DNA of 64,000 nucleotides from an uncultured Cohaesibacter sp. Lineage in GTDB: Bacteria > Pseudomonadota > Alphaproteobacteria > Rhizobiales > Cohaesibacteraceae. The notes beneath the pieces are model-generated. The model saw only the letters and a list, made by a program, of their open reading frames with translations, was not told where the DNA came from and made no database searches. Shown one piece after another: positions 55,226 to 63,878 of this stretch. The DNA lies in the NCBI RefSeq assembly GCF_963677725.1, contig NZ_OY782507.1:2542001-2606000 (forward strand), written 5' to 3'. A program made the translations under genes and the position numbers. The number at the start of each line of letters is the position of its first letter. The stretch's first letter is position 1.

Positions 55226-57594
55226 TGACCAAGGCGGAGGAAGGCAACAACCCTATCAAGGGAAACCGTATTCGCGTCAATGGTCTGGTTCAGGGTGTTG
55301 GCTTTCGCCCGACAGTCTGGCGTTTGGCGCAAGAGCTTGACCTTCGGGGCGATGTGCGCAATGACGGCAAAGGGGTTTTGATCCGGGTCTGGGGAAGCAT
55401 CAACCGGGTAACGCATTTTTGTGACCGGCTCAAAGCGGAATGCCCGCCGCTGGCGCGGATCGACCGGTTTGTCTCATCCGACATCGAATTGCCTTGTCCG
55501 GTAACAGATTTTTCGATTGTCGCCAGCGAACAAACCGGCATTGAGACGGCAATCATCCCCGATGCAGCAACCTGTTCCTCCTGTCTGGAGGACGTGACAG
55601 ACCCAACCAATCGCCGTTATCGCTATCCTTTCACCAATTGCACCCATTGTGGGCCACGCCTGACCATCATCAAGGCCCTGCCCTATGATCGGGCCAATAC
55701 CGCCATGTCACCCTTTGTCATGTGCCCACATTGTGCGGCGGAATATGATGACCCGGCGGACAGGCGCTTTCATGCCCAGCCCAATGCCTGCCCCGAATGC
55801 GGCCCCGCTATCTGGTTGACGGACGGCACCGGCGAGATCATGACATCAGACACGCACCAAGATTGTCTGGCTCATTGTGCAGCTCTACTCAGCCAAGGCC
55901 GGATTGTTGCTATCAAGGGGCTGGGCGGTTTTCATCTGGCGTGTGATGCGACCAATCAGGCGGCGGTTGAAACCTTGCGTCGGCGCAAGAGGCGTCCGAG
56001 CAAACCGCTGGCCCTGATGGCGCGGGATGTGGCAAGCATTGAAGCCTATTGTCATGTCAGATCAGAAGAACGCCAGCTCCTGACCAGTGCGGCAGCGCCG
56101 ATTGTCCTGCTTGACCGGCTAATCGAGGCTCTTCCTCTTGCGGACGCTGTGGCTCCGGGACAGAATCGACTGGGCTTCATGGTGCCCAATACGCCGCTGC
56201 ATCATCTGCTGCTGGGCGCGTGCGATGGGCCGCTTGTGATGACGTCTGGCAATCTGTCAAATGATCCGCAGATCACGGACAATGAGGCGGCCATTGCCCA
56301 GTTGGCGACAGTGGCGGACCATTTCCTTCTGCATGACAGGGACATTATCAATCGGGTTGATGATTCGGTCGCCCAACTGATCGATGGCAAGGTCAGTCTG
56401 TTGCGCCGCGCCCGAGGATATGCGCCCGATCCCCTGCCCTTGCCGGATGGGTTTGATGCCAGCCCGGTCATTCTGGCAGCGGGGGGAGAGCTGAAAAACA
56501 GCTTTTGCCTGCTTGCCAAAGGTCACGCTGTTGTCTCTCACCATATTGGTGACATGGAAGTTCCAAAGATCCAGCATGATTATCGCAAGGCCTTGTCGCT
56601 TTATCTGGAGGCCCGCAAGCTGACACCGGACCGCATCGCTATTGACGACCACCCAACCTATCTGAGTTCCCGTCTGGGCGCCGATTTGGCCGAGAGATAC
56701 GGCTGTGCACTGTTGCCGGTGCAACATCATCATGCGCATGTTGCTGCCTGCATGGTGGAGCATGGCCTCTCGCGTGATCATCCACCCGTTCTGGGCATTG
56801 CGCTTGACGGATTGGGTGCGGGAGATGATGGCACACTTTGGGGCGGGGAAATTCTGCTGGCTGACTATGCCACTTATCGGCGGCTGGCCCATTTCGATGC
56901 TATCGCGATGCCGGGTGGCAACAAGGCTTCGGTCGAGCCTTGGCGCAATTGCTTTGCACATTTGCACCATGCCTTTGGTTGGAAAGCCCTTAGCGAACAC
57001 TATCCGCATCTTGCCTTCGTAGAGCAGATGAAAGCCAAGCCGACAGAGCAACTAATCACCATGCTTGATCGCGGCCTTAACGCGCCTTTGGCCTCTTCCG
57101 CCGGACGTCTGTTTGATGCCGTCGCCGCGTTCCTGTCGATTGGGCCGGAGCGGCAATCCTATGAGGGTGAGGCGGCGAGTCTGTTGCAAATGCTCGCCGA
57201 AACCGCTTCTGACGTGCCGTGTGCGCCCTATCCCGTTGCCATCTCGGCGGGAAAGACCAGCCAGATCATTGGCTGGAAACCCATGTGGCAGGCCATAATC
57301 GAGGATTGCGTCCAAGGGGTCAGCCGAGCGGTGATTGCCCGCCGCTTCCACATGACGCTTATCGACGCCATTGCTGAGCGGGCCATCGCCCTCTCAGCAG
57401 ACCTGAGCTGCGGCACCATAGTCCTGACAGGAGGCTGCATTCAGAACCGGCTTCTTGCAGAAGGGTTGATCGATGCCTTGCAAGGTCACGGCCTTGAACT
57501 GCTGATCCCCCGACAGTATCCCGCCAATGATGGCGGTTTAAGCCTTGGTCAGGCGATCATCGCCACCGTCCGGCAGACCGAGCAATCAAGCTAG
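55225..57594 (+). CDS. hypF: Carbamoyltransferase HypF
   Basis: HypF makes carbamoyl-AMP from carbamoyl phosphate and moves the carbamoyl to HypE, the source of the CN ligands. The 789-residue protein has, in order, an acylphosphatase domain (VQGVGFRPTVWRLA, 1-90), two zinc fingers (CSSCLED...NCTHCGPR and MCPHCAAEY...ACPECGP, 110-190), a YrdC-like domain (IKGLGGFHLACDA, 200-370) and a Kae1-like domain (VQHHHAHVAACMVEHGL, 470-780). ATG at 55225 overlaps the hupV stop (TGATG); a TTG three bases upstream is not needed. It lies last, apart from hypABCDE. Confidence 0.96.
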   Translation: MTKAEEGNNPIKGNRIRVNGLVQGVGFRPTVWRLAQELDLRGDVRNDGKGVLIRVWGSINRVTHFCDRLKAECPPLARIDRFVSSDIELPCPVTDFSIVASEQTGIETAIIPDAATCSSCLEDVTDPTNRRYRYPFTNCTHCGPRLTIIKALPYDRANTAMSPFVMCPHCAAEYDDPADRRFHAQPNACPECGPAIWLTDGTGEIMTSDTHQDCLAHCAALLSQGRIVAIKGLGGFHLACDATNQAAVETLRRRKRRPSKPLALMARDVASIEAYCHVRSEERQLLTSAAAPIVLLDRLIEALPLADAVAPGQNRLGFMVPNTPLHHLLLGACDGPLVMTSGNLSNDPQITDNEAAIAQLATVADHFLLHDRDIINRVDDSVAQLIDGKVSLLRRARGYAPDPLPLPDGFDASPVILAAGGELKNSFCLLAKGHAVVSHHIGDMEVPKIQHDYRKALSLYLEARKLTPDRIAIDDHPTYLSSRLGADLAERYGCALLPVQHHHAHVAACMVEHGLSRDHPPVLGIALDGLGAGDDGTLWGGEILLADYATYRRLAHFDAIAMPGGNKASVEPWRNCFAHLHHAFGWKALSEHYPHLAFVEQMKAKPTEQLITMLDRGLNAPLASSAGRLFDAVAAFLSIGPERQSYEGEAASLLQMLAETASDVPCAPYPVAISAGKTSQIIGWKPMWQAIIEDCVQGVSRAVIARRFHMTLIDAIAERAIALSADLSCGTIVLTGGCIQNRLLAEGLIDALQGHGLELLIPRQYPANDGGLSLGQAIIATVRQTEQSS

Positions 57595-57612
57595 GCTTTG
57601 ATGAGAGATCCG

Positions 57613-57641
57613 CAAAAAAAGGGAGCCCATCGGCTCCCTTT
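57613..57641 (-). terminator. Bidirectional terminator between hypF and argB
   Basis: AAAGGGAGCC and GGCTCCCTTT form a perfect stem around CATC between convergent genes. The run of Ts is on the minus strand (after argB), and the A/T flank on the other side also allows use by hypF. Confidence 0.85.
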
Positions 57642-57665
57642 GATATTATCTGATTTGCCGCTGGT

Positions 57666-58574
57666 CTAGTGGATCAGCAGGGTGCCTGCGCCGCCTTCGG
57701 TGAAGAGTTCGAGCAGGACAGCGTGCGGGACCTTGCCATCGAGAATAACAACCCCTTCGACGCCCTTGTTGAGGGCCTCAATGCAGGTTTCCACTTTCGG
57801 GATCATGCCGCCGGAAATGGTGCCGTCAGCGATCAGGGCGTGGGCCTCTTTGATGGTCAGCTGCTTGATCAGCTTGCCGTCCTTGTCGAGCACGCCCGGC
57901 ACATCCGTCAGGAACAACAGGCGCTTGGCGTCGACAGCTCCGGCAATGGCACCGGCAAAGGTATCGGCATTGATATTGTAGGTATGACCATCAGCGCCCG
58001 GCGCCACCGGAGCAATGACCGGAATGAGCGCATCGCGGGCAACCATGTCGATAACGGACCGATCAACCTTTTTCGGATCGCCTACAAACCCGAGATCGAC
58101 CACTTCCTCAATCGCGCTGTTCGGATCGCGGATGGTGCGGGTCAGTTTTTCCGCCAGCACCATGTTGCCATCCTTGCCACAAAGGCCGACCGCGCGGCCG
58201 CCTTCGGCATTGATGTTGAGCACGATGGATTTGTTGATGGAGCCAGCCAACACCATTTCCACGACTTCCACAGTGTGGGCGTCGGTGACACGCAAGCCAC
58301 CCTTGAATTCGGACTGGATGCCAAGACGCTCGAGCATGGTCTTGATCTGCGGGCCGCCGCCATGGACGACCACAGGTTTGACGCCGGATTGTTTCAGCAG
58401 CACGATGTCGCGGGCAAAAGCACGGCCCAGCTCCGCGTCTCCCATGGCATGACCGCCATATTTGACCACCACCGACTGGCCATCATAGCGCTGCATGTAG
58501 GGCAGCGCTTGGGAAATGGTTTTGGCGCGGTTGGAGGCCTTGGTCAGAGCGTCGGATTGGGCGGTGTCAGACAT
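57666..58574 (-). CDS. argB: Acetylglutamate kinase
   Basis: ArgB phosphorylates N-acetylglutamate in arginine synthesis. The 302-residue protein has the Lys/Gly-rich ATP site [12 protein letters not shown] near residue 35, the substrate loop [12 protein letters not shown] near residue 67 and [16 protein letters not shown] with the [12 protein letters not shown] block toward the end. Two starts are close (58574 and 58583); 58574 gives [12 protein letters not shown]. It is the last gene of the rpmH-rnpA-yidC-engB-argB neighbourhood. Confidence 0.96.
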   Translation of the reverse strand: MSDTAQSDALTKASNRAKTISQALPYMQRYDGQSVVVKYGGHAMGDAELGRAFARDIVLLKQSGVKPVVVHGGGPQIKTMLERLGIQSEFKGGLRVTDAHTVEVVEMVLAGSINKSIVLNINAEGGRAVGLCGKDGNMVLAEKLTRTIRDPNSAIEEVVDLGFVGDPKKVDRSVIDMVARDALIPVIAPVAPGADGHTYNINADTFAGAIAGAVDAKRLLFLTDVPGVLDKDGKLIKQLTIKEAHALIADGTISGGMIPKVETCIEALNKGVEGVVILDGKVPHAVLLELFTEGGAGTLLIH

Positions 58575-58705
58575 GGCATTCATCTCATGCTTTGGGATTA
58601 CATTCTGACCACGCTCTATAGACCTTCCGACGCGCAGAGGCAACTATGCTGCAAACCGGCATGCTTAAAGAATAAAATTTTCCCTAGCCAATTGTCGTCA
58701 GCTGC

Positions 58706-59422
58706 CTAGTCTCCTTCGGCCAAGAGCTGCATTTCGGCGCGCAGGCGCTTGATACCGATCTTTTTATCCGATGAGGTGAGCAGGATGTCCGGATGGGCAG
58801 CGGGGCGCTTTTTCAGCCCCAGACGCACCTTGTCGATGACCTTGTGCAAGTCACTGAGCTTGGTCTTGTCAACCTTGGTCAACACCACCTGATAGTTGAC
58901 CGCCGCCTTATCGAGCGTGGTCATAACCTCGATATCATTGGGCTTGAGGCCATGGCGGCTGTCGATCAACACATAGACACGACGCAGGTTCGGGCGACCA
59001 CGCAGATAATCAAGGATAAGTTCGTTCCATGCGGCAACCTCTTTCTTGGAGGCCTTGGCATAGCCATAGCCGGGCATGTCGCAAATAACGAGAGTCGGAT
59101 CCTTCTCCGGGCGGAAGAAGTTGAGTTCCTTGGTGCGTCCGGGTGTGTTGGATGTCCGGGCCAGTGCCTTGCGGCCCGTGATCGCATTCAACAGCGAGGA
59201 TTTGCCAACATTGGAGCGCCCCGCAAAGGCAATTTCGACGCCTTCGATGGGTGGCAGCTGGTGGTAGAATTTGGTGCCCCACATGAAATCCCATGCCTGA
59301 GCGAACAGCAATCGGCCGCGCTCGGCAATCTCTTCCTCGACCTCGTCATCGCCGACAAGCGCCGCAAGAGAGGCGTCCTCATTGTCTTCGGGCATCGGGG
59401 CGGTTTGGTCGTGCTCAGTCAT
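58706..59422 (-). CDS. engB: Ribosome biogenesis GTP-binding protein EngB/YsxC
   Basis: EngB is an essential GTPase for 50S subunit assembly. The 238-residue protein has an acidic N-terminal lead (DDEVEEEIAERG), then the GTPase motifs GRSNVGKSSLLNAITG (G1, near 65), SNTPGRTKELNFF (G2), CDMPGYGYAKASK (G3) and LTKVDKTKLSD (G4). The ATG at 59422 is the family-like start (MTEHDQTAPMPE); an in-frame ATG at 59485 adds 21 residues. It lies downstream of the acetyltransferase and upstream of argB, the usual order apart from the acetyltransferase between it and yidC. Confidence 0.96.
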   Translation of the reverse strand: MTEHDQTAPMPEDNEDASLAALVGDDEVEEEIAERGRLLFAQAWDFMWGTKFYHQLPPIEGVEIAFAGRSNVGKSSLLNAITGRKALARTSNTPGRTKELNFFRPEKDPTLVICDMPGYGYAKASKKEVAAWNELILDYLRGRPNLRRVYVLIDSRHGLKPNDIEVMTTLDKAAVNYQVVLTKVDKTKLSDLHKVIDKVRLGLKKRPAAHPDILLTSSDKKIGIKRLRAEMQLLAEGD

Positions 59423-59528
59423 GATCGGCTTCCGGTTGAGGGTGAATACACCAAGGCAGGCCATCGTTAGCTTGCCTTGGTGCAAGACTCAAGGGGAATC
59501 ACAAAACAGCGCATCACAGATCGCCAGA

Positions 59529-60224
59529 TCAAGCCTCTGGATGGTCAGCGGATTCTTCAGGTGGCTGGGCGTGAGCGATCTGTTCCAATGCGTCGATGTC
59601 CCCGCCCTGAATGAGGGTGCGATAACGGGTGATCAGCGCCACCGGCCAGTTCCACCAACCGATTGCCAGCAGACGGTCAATCTGCGCTGGTGCAAACCGG
59701 CTTTTGACCAGTTTGGCCGGATTGCCCGCAACAATGCCATAAGCCGGGACATCGCGACTGACCACCGCATTGCTAGCAATGATGGCACCGGAGCCGATTG
59801 TGACGCCGGGCAGAATGGTGGCATTGCGGCCAATCCAGACATCATGACCAACCACGGTATCGCCGCGGGATTGTGCCTTGAAAATTTCGATGTCGAAATC
59901 TGCGTCCCAACCATGCCCCATCACACCGAAGGGGTAGGTGGAGATGCCGGTCATGTCGTGATTGGCCCCATTCATGATGAAGGTCGCCCCGGTGGCAATG
60001 GCGCAGAAATTGCCGATGATCAAACGGTCGCCGAGGAAATCATGATGATGGAGCACATTCTGGTGCTCGAATTTCTCCGGCCCGTCTGGATCGTCATAAT
60101 AGGTGAAGTCGCCGACCGAGATATTGGGGTTGGTGACAAGCGATTTGAGAAAGGCAAAGCGCTTGAATTCGGGCTTTGGATAAGGATCGTTCGGGTCGGG
60201 GTGGGTGCGTGTCTGGTCTAGCAT
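59529..60224 (-). CDS. CatB/Vat-type hexapeptide O-acetyltransferase
   Basis: A 231-residue left-handed beta-helix acetyltransferase of the xenobiotic (streptogramin/chloramphenicol) acetyltransferase family. Hexapeptide repeats run through LIIGNFCAIATGATFIMNGA and VVGHDVWIGRNATILPGVTI; the catalytic His is in GANHDMTGISTYPFG. SVGDFTYYDDP and GWWNWPVALI are typical of Vat/CatB. Family members with known activity inactivate streptogramins or chloramphenicol, but most chromosomal ones have no proven substrate, so resistance cannot be claimed. Its start at 60224 has AGAGA upstream; an earlier in-frame start at 60257 adds 11 residues. Confidence 0.88.
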   Translation of the reverse strand: MLDQTRTHPDPNDPYPKPEFKRFAFLKSLVTNPNISVGDFTYYDDPDGPEKFEHQNVLHHHDFLGDRLIIGNFCAIATGATFIMNGANHDMTGISTYPFGVMGHGWDADFDIEIFKAQSRGDTVVGHDVWIGRNATILPGVTIGSGAIIASNAVVSRDVPAYGIVAGNPAKLVKSRFAPAQIDRLLAIGWWNWPVALITRYRTLIQGGDIDALEQIAHAQPPEESADHPEA

Positions 60225-60505
60225 GGATGTCTCTCTGTTTCGTTTGGAGAAGGGCAATCAACGAAAGGCAGCAGCCGAGCCATCGTCCACACATAATAAG
60301 CTGGTCCACTTGAGGATGCGGATCAGAAGCGCAGGGCGATCATGCATTAAAGGCTGCTGGGCTCAGAGAATCACGACACGGGTCCTTTTTCGGCGGGGTG
60401 TATGGGGATCATATCTATCCGGAAAGCATACCAAATACAGGTGCAAGCGCAATGGAGGCGGATGATCTGCTGCAATCCGGCTTTGGCCTGTTGCGTCAAA
60501 GTCAC
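60225..60505. other. Gene-free region between yidC terminator and acetyltransferase
   Basis: About 280 bases with no supported gene. It must contain the promoter of the acetyltransferase (leftward). No repeat or operator stands out. Confidence 0.3.
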
Positions 60506-60537
60506 AAAAAAAGGCGACCCGATCGGGTCGCCTTTTT
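60506..60537 (-). terminator. Rho-independent terminator after yidC
   Basis: On the minus strand AAAAAGGCGACCCGA and TCGGGTCGCCTTTTT are fully complementary and are followed by further Ts; the whole element is a near-perfect palindrome, so it can act in both directions. Confidence 0.9.
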
Positions 60538-60555
60538 CATACTTCGTACAAGAGC

Positions 60556-62364
60556 CTAGCTCTCGGCTTTTTTGCGCGAGAAGGTGCTCTTGATATTCTT
60601 GAAGATCTCAACCTTGGCCCCATGACGGCGCATGATGGTGGCCTGCTGGACGATCGACAGGGAGTTGTTCCATGCCCAATAGATCACCAGACCAGCCGGG
60701 AAGGTTGCCAGCATGAAGGTGAAGATCACTGGCATCCAGTTGAAGATCATCTGCTGGGTCGGATCAGGTGGGGCCGGGTTCAGCTTCATCTGGACGAACA
60801 TGGTGATACCCATGATCAGCGGCCAAATACCAAGAACCAGGAAGCTTGGCGTATCCCATGGCACCAGACCAAACAGAGTGAAGATGTTGGTCGGATCCGG
60901 CGCAGACAAATCCTTGATCCAGCCAAAGAAAGGCGCATGCCGCATTTCGATGGTGATATAGAGGACTTTATAGAGCGAGAAGAAGACCGGAATCTGAATC
61001 AGGATCGGCAAACAACCGGCAAGCGGGTTGACCTTTTCCTCCTGATACAGCTTCATCACGGCCTGCTGCTGGGCCTGCTTGTCATCGCCATACTGCTTCT
61101 TGATCTCTTCCATCTTCGGCTGCAACAGCTTCATCTTCGACATGGAAGCGTAGGACTTGTTCGCGAGCGGGAAGAAGATCAGCTTGACCAGAACGGTGAT
61201 CAGCAAGATCGCGATACCGAAGTTGCCGACCAGACCATAGAGATGGTCAATCGCCCAGAACATCGGCTTGGTGATGAAGTAGAACCAGCCCCAGTCGATC
61301 ATCAGATCGAAATTCAGAGCCTTGGTCTTTTCCTGCACGGCTTCGAGCGTGCTGACTTCCTTGGCACCGGCAAACAGAGCCGATTTGTAGGAGATTTCAC
61401 CACCGGCCGGAACGCTGACCTGATCGCCGAGATAGTCGGACTGGAAGGCAGGCTTGCCAGCGATCTCATTGTAGCGGAAAGCCGGCTGGAAGGGATTCTG
61501 CTGGCTCGGGATCAGCGCGGTTGCCCAATATTTGTCGGTGATGCCGACCCAGCCACCGACGGATTTCAACGGCTGGACCAGGCGATCCTTGACAAGATCC
61601 TTGTAATCAACTTCCTGCAGGCCTTCTTCGCCCGCAACGCCGATCAGACCTTCATGCAGAATGTAGAGACCTGCGGTTGCTGGTTGACCGTGGCGGGACA
61701 CAAGACCATAGGGATAAAGGGCAACAGCAGCGTCGGTGTTGTTCTTGACGGTCTGCTCGACCGAGAAGAGATAATCATTATCAACGCTGATGGTCCGCGT
61801 GAAGGTCAGGCCTGCGCCATTGTCCCAGGTGAGAACCAGCGGGGTCTCAGGGGTCAGTGTCGCGCCGACTGGTGCGTTCCATTCGGTCTTGCTGTTTGGC
61901 AGGCTGGCTTTGCTGCCGCCGTCAACCCAACCGAATTCTGCATAATATGGCTTGGTGCTACCCGATGGGGACAACAGCACGATGGTCGGGCTGTTCTTAT
62001 CAAGGGTCTCACGATATTTGCTCAGATGCAGATCGTCGATGCGTGCGCCGGTAAGATTGATGGTACCGGTCAGATTGTCAGTCTTGATGTCAACACGTCT
62101 GGACGGCGTGATGTCCGCTTCGCTGACCTGTGGTACAGTGCCCGGAACGGACACATTGCCTGCAGAGACATTTGGCACCGCACTTTGCTGGGGCTCGCTT
62201 GGTGCTGTCGTCTGGCTCTGTTCGGCAGTCTGCTTCTGCGCTGCCAATCGTTCTTGCCGTTCCTGTTCTGCCTGCATCTTTGGTCCGGCGACAAAATATT
62301 GCCAGCCGAACAAGACAACAAACGAAAGAGCAATGGCAAGGAAGAAATTGCGATTATTTTCCAT
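60556..62364 (-). CDS. yidC: Membrane protein insertase YidC
   Basis: YidC inserts and folds inner-membrane proteins, with or without SecYEG. The 602-residue protein begins with a signal-anchor helix (NFFLAIALSFVVLFGWQYFV), has a large periplasmic beta-domain (about 55-355) typical of Gram-negative YidC, then five conserved C-terminal helices. The core reads FGIAILLITVLVKLIFFPLA and QIPVFFSLYKVLYITIEMRH. The linker at 35-80 is Gln/Ser/Ala-rich. The charged C-terminal tail ends RKKAES. It lies downstream of rnpA; the 352-base gap between them holds no recognised yidD. Confidence 0.97.
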   Translation of the reverse strand: MENNRNFFLAIALSFVVLFGWQYFVAGPKMQAEQERQERLAAQKQTAEQSQTTAPSEPQQSAVPNVSAGNVSVPGTVPQVSEADITPSRRVDIKTDNLTGTINLTGARIDDLHLSKYRETLDKNSPTIVLLSPSGSTKPYYAEFGWVDGGSKASLPNSKTEWNAPVGATLTPETPLVLTWDNGAGLTFTRTISVDNDYLFSVEQTVKNNTDAAVALYPYGLVSRHGQPATAGLYILHEGLIGVAGEEGLQEVDYKDLVKDRLVQPLKSVGGWVGITDKYWATALIPSQQNPFQPAFRYNEIAGKPAFQSDYLGDQVSVPAGGEISYKSALFAGAKEVSTLEAVQEKTKALNFDLMIDWGWFYFITKPMFWAIDHLYGLVGNFGIAILLITVLVKLIFFPLANKSYASMSKMKLLQPKMEEIKKQYGDDKQAQQQAVMKLYQEEKVNPLAGCLPILIQIPVFFSLYKVLYITIEMRHAPFFGWIKDLSAPDPTNIFTLFGLVPWDTPSFLVLGIWPLIMGITMFVQMKLNPAPPDPTQQMIFNWMPVIFTFMLATFPAGLVIYWAWNNSLSIVQQATIMRRHGAKVEIFKNIKSTFSRKKAES

Positions 62365-62716
62365 CGACTTTCTTCATCCCGTTTTCTCAAACTCCCGGTC
62401 GAACCCAATGTCGCCAAGAGCCTCTCGATCTCTCAGATGATCAATCCTGCCGCCATGTCCTAAGTCAATTTCCTGGGTTAATTGCCCCATTGCATAGGGA
62501 TTGGCTTGGCCAATCGGTCGGCAGTTCGATCTCTTATGAACCGATCAGCCATCAAGGCCATTGTCCGGTTCGGTCTTACTGGTTTTGCACTTGGCTTCTG
62601 GCATCGGCCAGTTCAAGTGCGCGAATGGTCTGGGCACTGCCCAAGCGACCCTTTCGAGGTCATTTGTGACAGGCATCCTTGAATTGGCCCTGTTTTGCGG
62701 CAATGGATACACAAAA
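62365..62716 (-). other. Gap between rnpA and yidC
   Basis: 352 bases where many bacteria have yidD. No YidD-like frame (membrane-proximal, Cys-rich CRFxPTCS motif) is present on either strand, and I see no other supported gene. The yidC promoter or read-through leader must lie here. Confidence 0.4.
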
Positions 62717-63187
62717 TCAATGGCTCTTTTGTGCGGATTGCGCTTTGGACCCGGCCTTGGGGTCTTTATCAGTTGGTTTTCCGGGCGCTTTGCTGGTCCG
62801 TGGTCCCCGATCAGGCCCGCCTTTGACACGGCGACGCCGAGCAGGAGGATCGGTCTTGCCCCGCGCAAGATCCCGGGTGCATCCCTTGAAATCGGCGATC
62901 AGTGCTTCGAAGGGCAGATGCAGAGCACCAAATTTGCCGATCAGAACATAATCCCAACCTTGGGTCAGATGGTCCGGACCATGCAGCCGGACCAATTCCC
63001 GCAATCGGCGCTTTACCCGATTGCGCACAACCGCATTGCCAACTTTCTTGGTGACGGTGAAGCCAACCCGCGCCGGTTTGTCGTCTTCAGGCGTTCGACG
63101 GACCGCTTGAAGCACAAAACCGCGACGCGAGAGGCGAACTCCCTTGGCCGCGGTTAGAAATTCGCTGCGCTTTTTCAATCGAAGCAT
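62717..63187 (-). CDS. rnpA: Ribonuclease P protein component
   Basis: RnpA is the protein subunit of RNase P, which matures the 5' ends of tRNAs. The 156-residue protein has the RNR signature VVRNRVKRRLRELVRLHG near residue 60, after the basic start MLRLKKRSEFL. The last 45 residues form an extra basic, Pro/Lys-rich tail (PPARRRRVKGGPDRGPRTSK), longer than the roughly 120-residue standard. The ATG at 63187 is the family start; an in-frame extension to 63244 is unlike the family. rpmH precedes it, 113 bases upstream. Confidence 0.95.
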   Translation of the reverse strand: MLRLKKRSEFLTAAKGVRLSRRGFVLQAVRRTPEDDKPARVGFTVTKKVGNAVVRNRVKRRLRELVRLHGPDHLTQGWDYVLIGKFGALHLPFEALIADFKGCTRDLARGKTDPPARRRRVKGGPDRGPRTSKAPGKPTDKDPKAGSKAQSAQKSH

Positions 63188-63299
63188 GTCTGCCACCTGG
63201 AAGCGCTGTGTGTCGATTTTCCATTTTCTGGAGCCCAGACACACAAAACCGCCAGATCGAAGCTGGAAAGCTCAATGCTGGCGGTTGTTGCTGTTTGCC

Positions 63300-63434
63300 T
63301 TAGGCAGAAAGACGCTTGCGTCCCTTTGCACGGCGGCGAGCCAAAACCTGGCGGCCATTTTTCGTTGCCATGCGTGCCCGGAAGCCGTGGCGGCGCTTAC
63401 GCACCAGACGGCTCGGCTGAAAAGTCCGTTTCAT
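63300..63434 (-). CDS. rpmH: Ribosomal protein L34
   Basis: L34 is a small, basic 50S protein. The minus strand reads [20 protein letters not shown], then [20 protein letters not shown] and RLSA, 44 residues, a complete and typical L34. It was too short for a long-ORF listing but is certain from sequence. It is followed on the same strand by rnpA, the order found near the replication origin in many bacteria (no dnaA or origin is seen here). Confidence 0.97.
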   Translation of the reverse strand: MKRTFQPSRLVRKRRHGFRARMATKNGRQVLARRRAKGRKRLSA

Positions 63435-63878
63435 GGGCTCATACCGCTTTCGCGGCCCCTATTCTTGATTTTTTCAAATCCCATCAGATCGGGTAAAAAA
63501 GAGCGCCTCGAACGAGACGCTTTCCGCGAACCTGATACACTTGCGTCGGCTTATACGGAGATGCGCGTCCTGAGTCAATCATGATTGGCGAGAAAAAGCC
63601 AACTTTTGCGTTTCTGTACCCGTAACTCGCAGGCAAATGCACTTGTAGCCGACTTCTTGTCAGGCATTTGTCCCCTCTATAAAAATTTTACCCTCGTAAC
63701 AAGCCCGTGAACAGGCCTTGAAGGGCGATCAAATGACGGTGAGACGCGTCACAAACCCTGATTTTCCCTCTATATAGGGAAGAAAGCGCAGGAACGCGGC
63801 TGGATCTTTACCCACCTTTGCCTTTCCAAGCGCCAAGATAGACGCCAGCAGCAAAGCACGAAACAAGAAAAGAGAATC
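63435..63878. promoter_or_regulatory. Upstream region of rpmH and of the right-edge gene
   Basis: About 440 bases with no supported gene. It must hold the rpmH promoter (leftward) and the promoter of the rightward partial gene. CCCTCTATATAGGG at about 63768 is a short inverted repeat. A frame on the minus strand at 63729-63944 overlaps the start of the plus-strand gene and shows no family features; I did not annotate it. Confidence 0.35.

Noticed and set aside
57613..57641. Hairpin after hypF as attachment-site remnant
   Set aside because: The perfect stem with adjacent T-run is simply a terminator between convergent genes; no direct repeat partner was found at the other end of the hydrogenase locus.
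60622..62463. 613-codon frame antisense to yidC
   Set aside because: It mirrors yidC, lacks a ribosome binding site and any recognisable domain. The same applies to the 548-codon frame antisense to ubiB at 29263-30909.
62545..62868. yidD-like gene between rnpA and yidC
   Set aside because: The 107-codon minus-strand frame overlaps the end of rnpA and has none of the Cys motifs of YidD.
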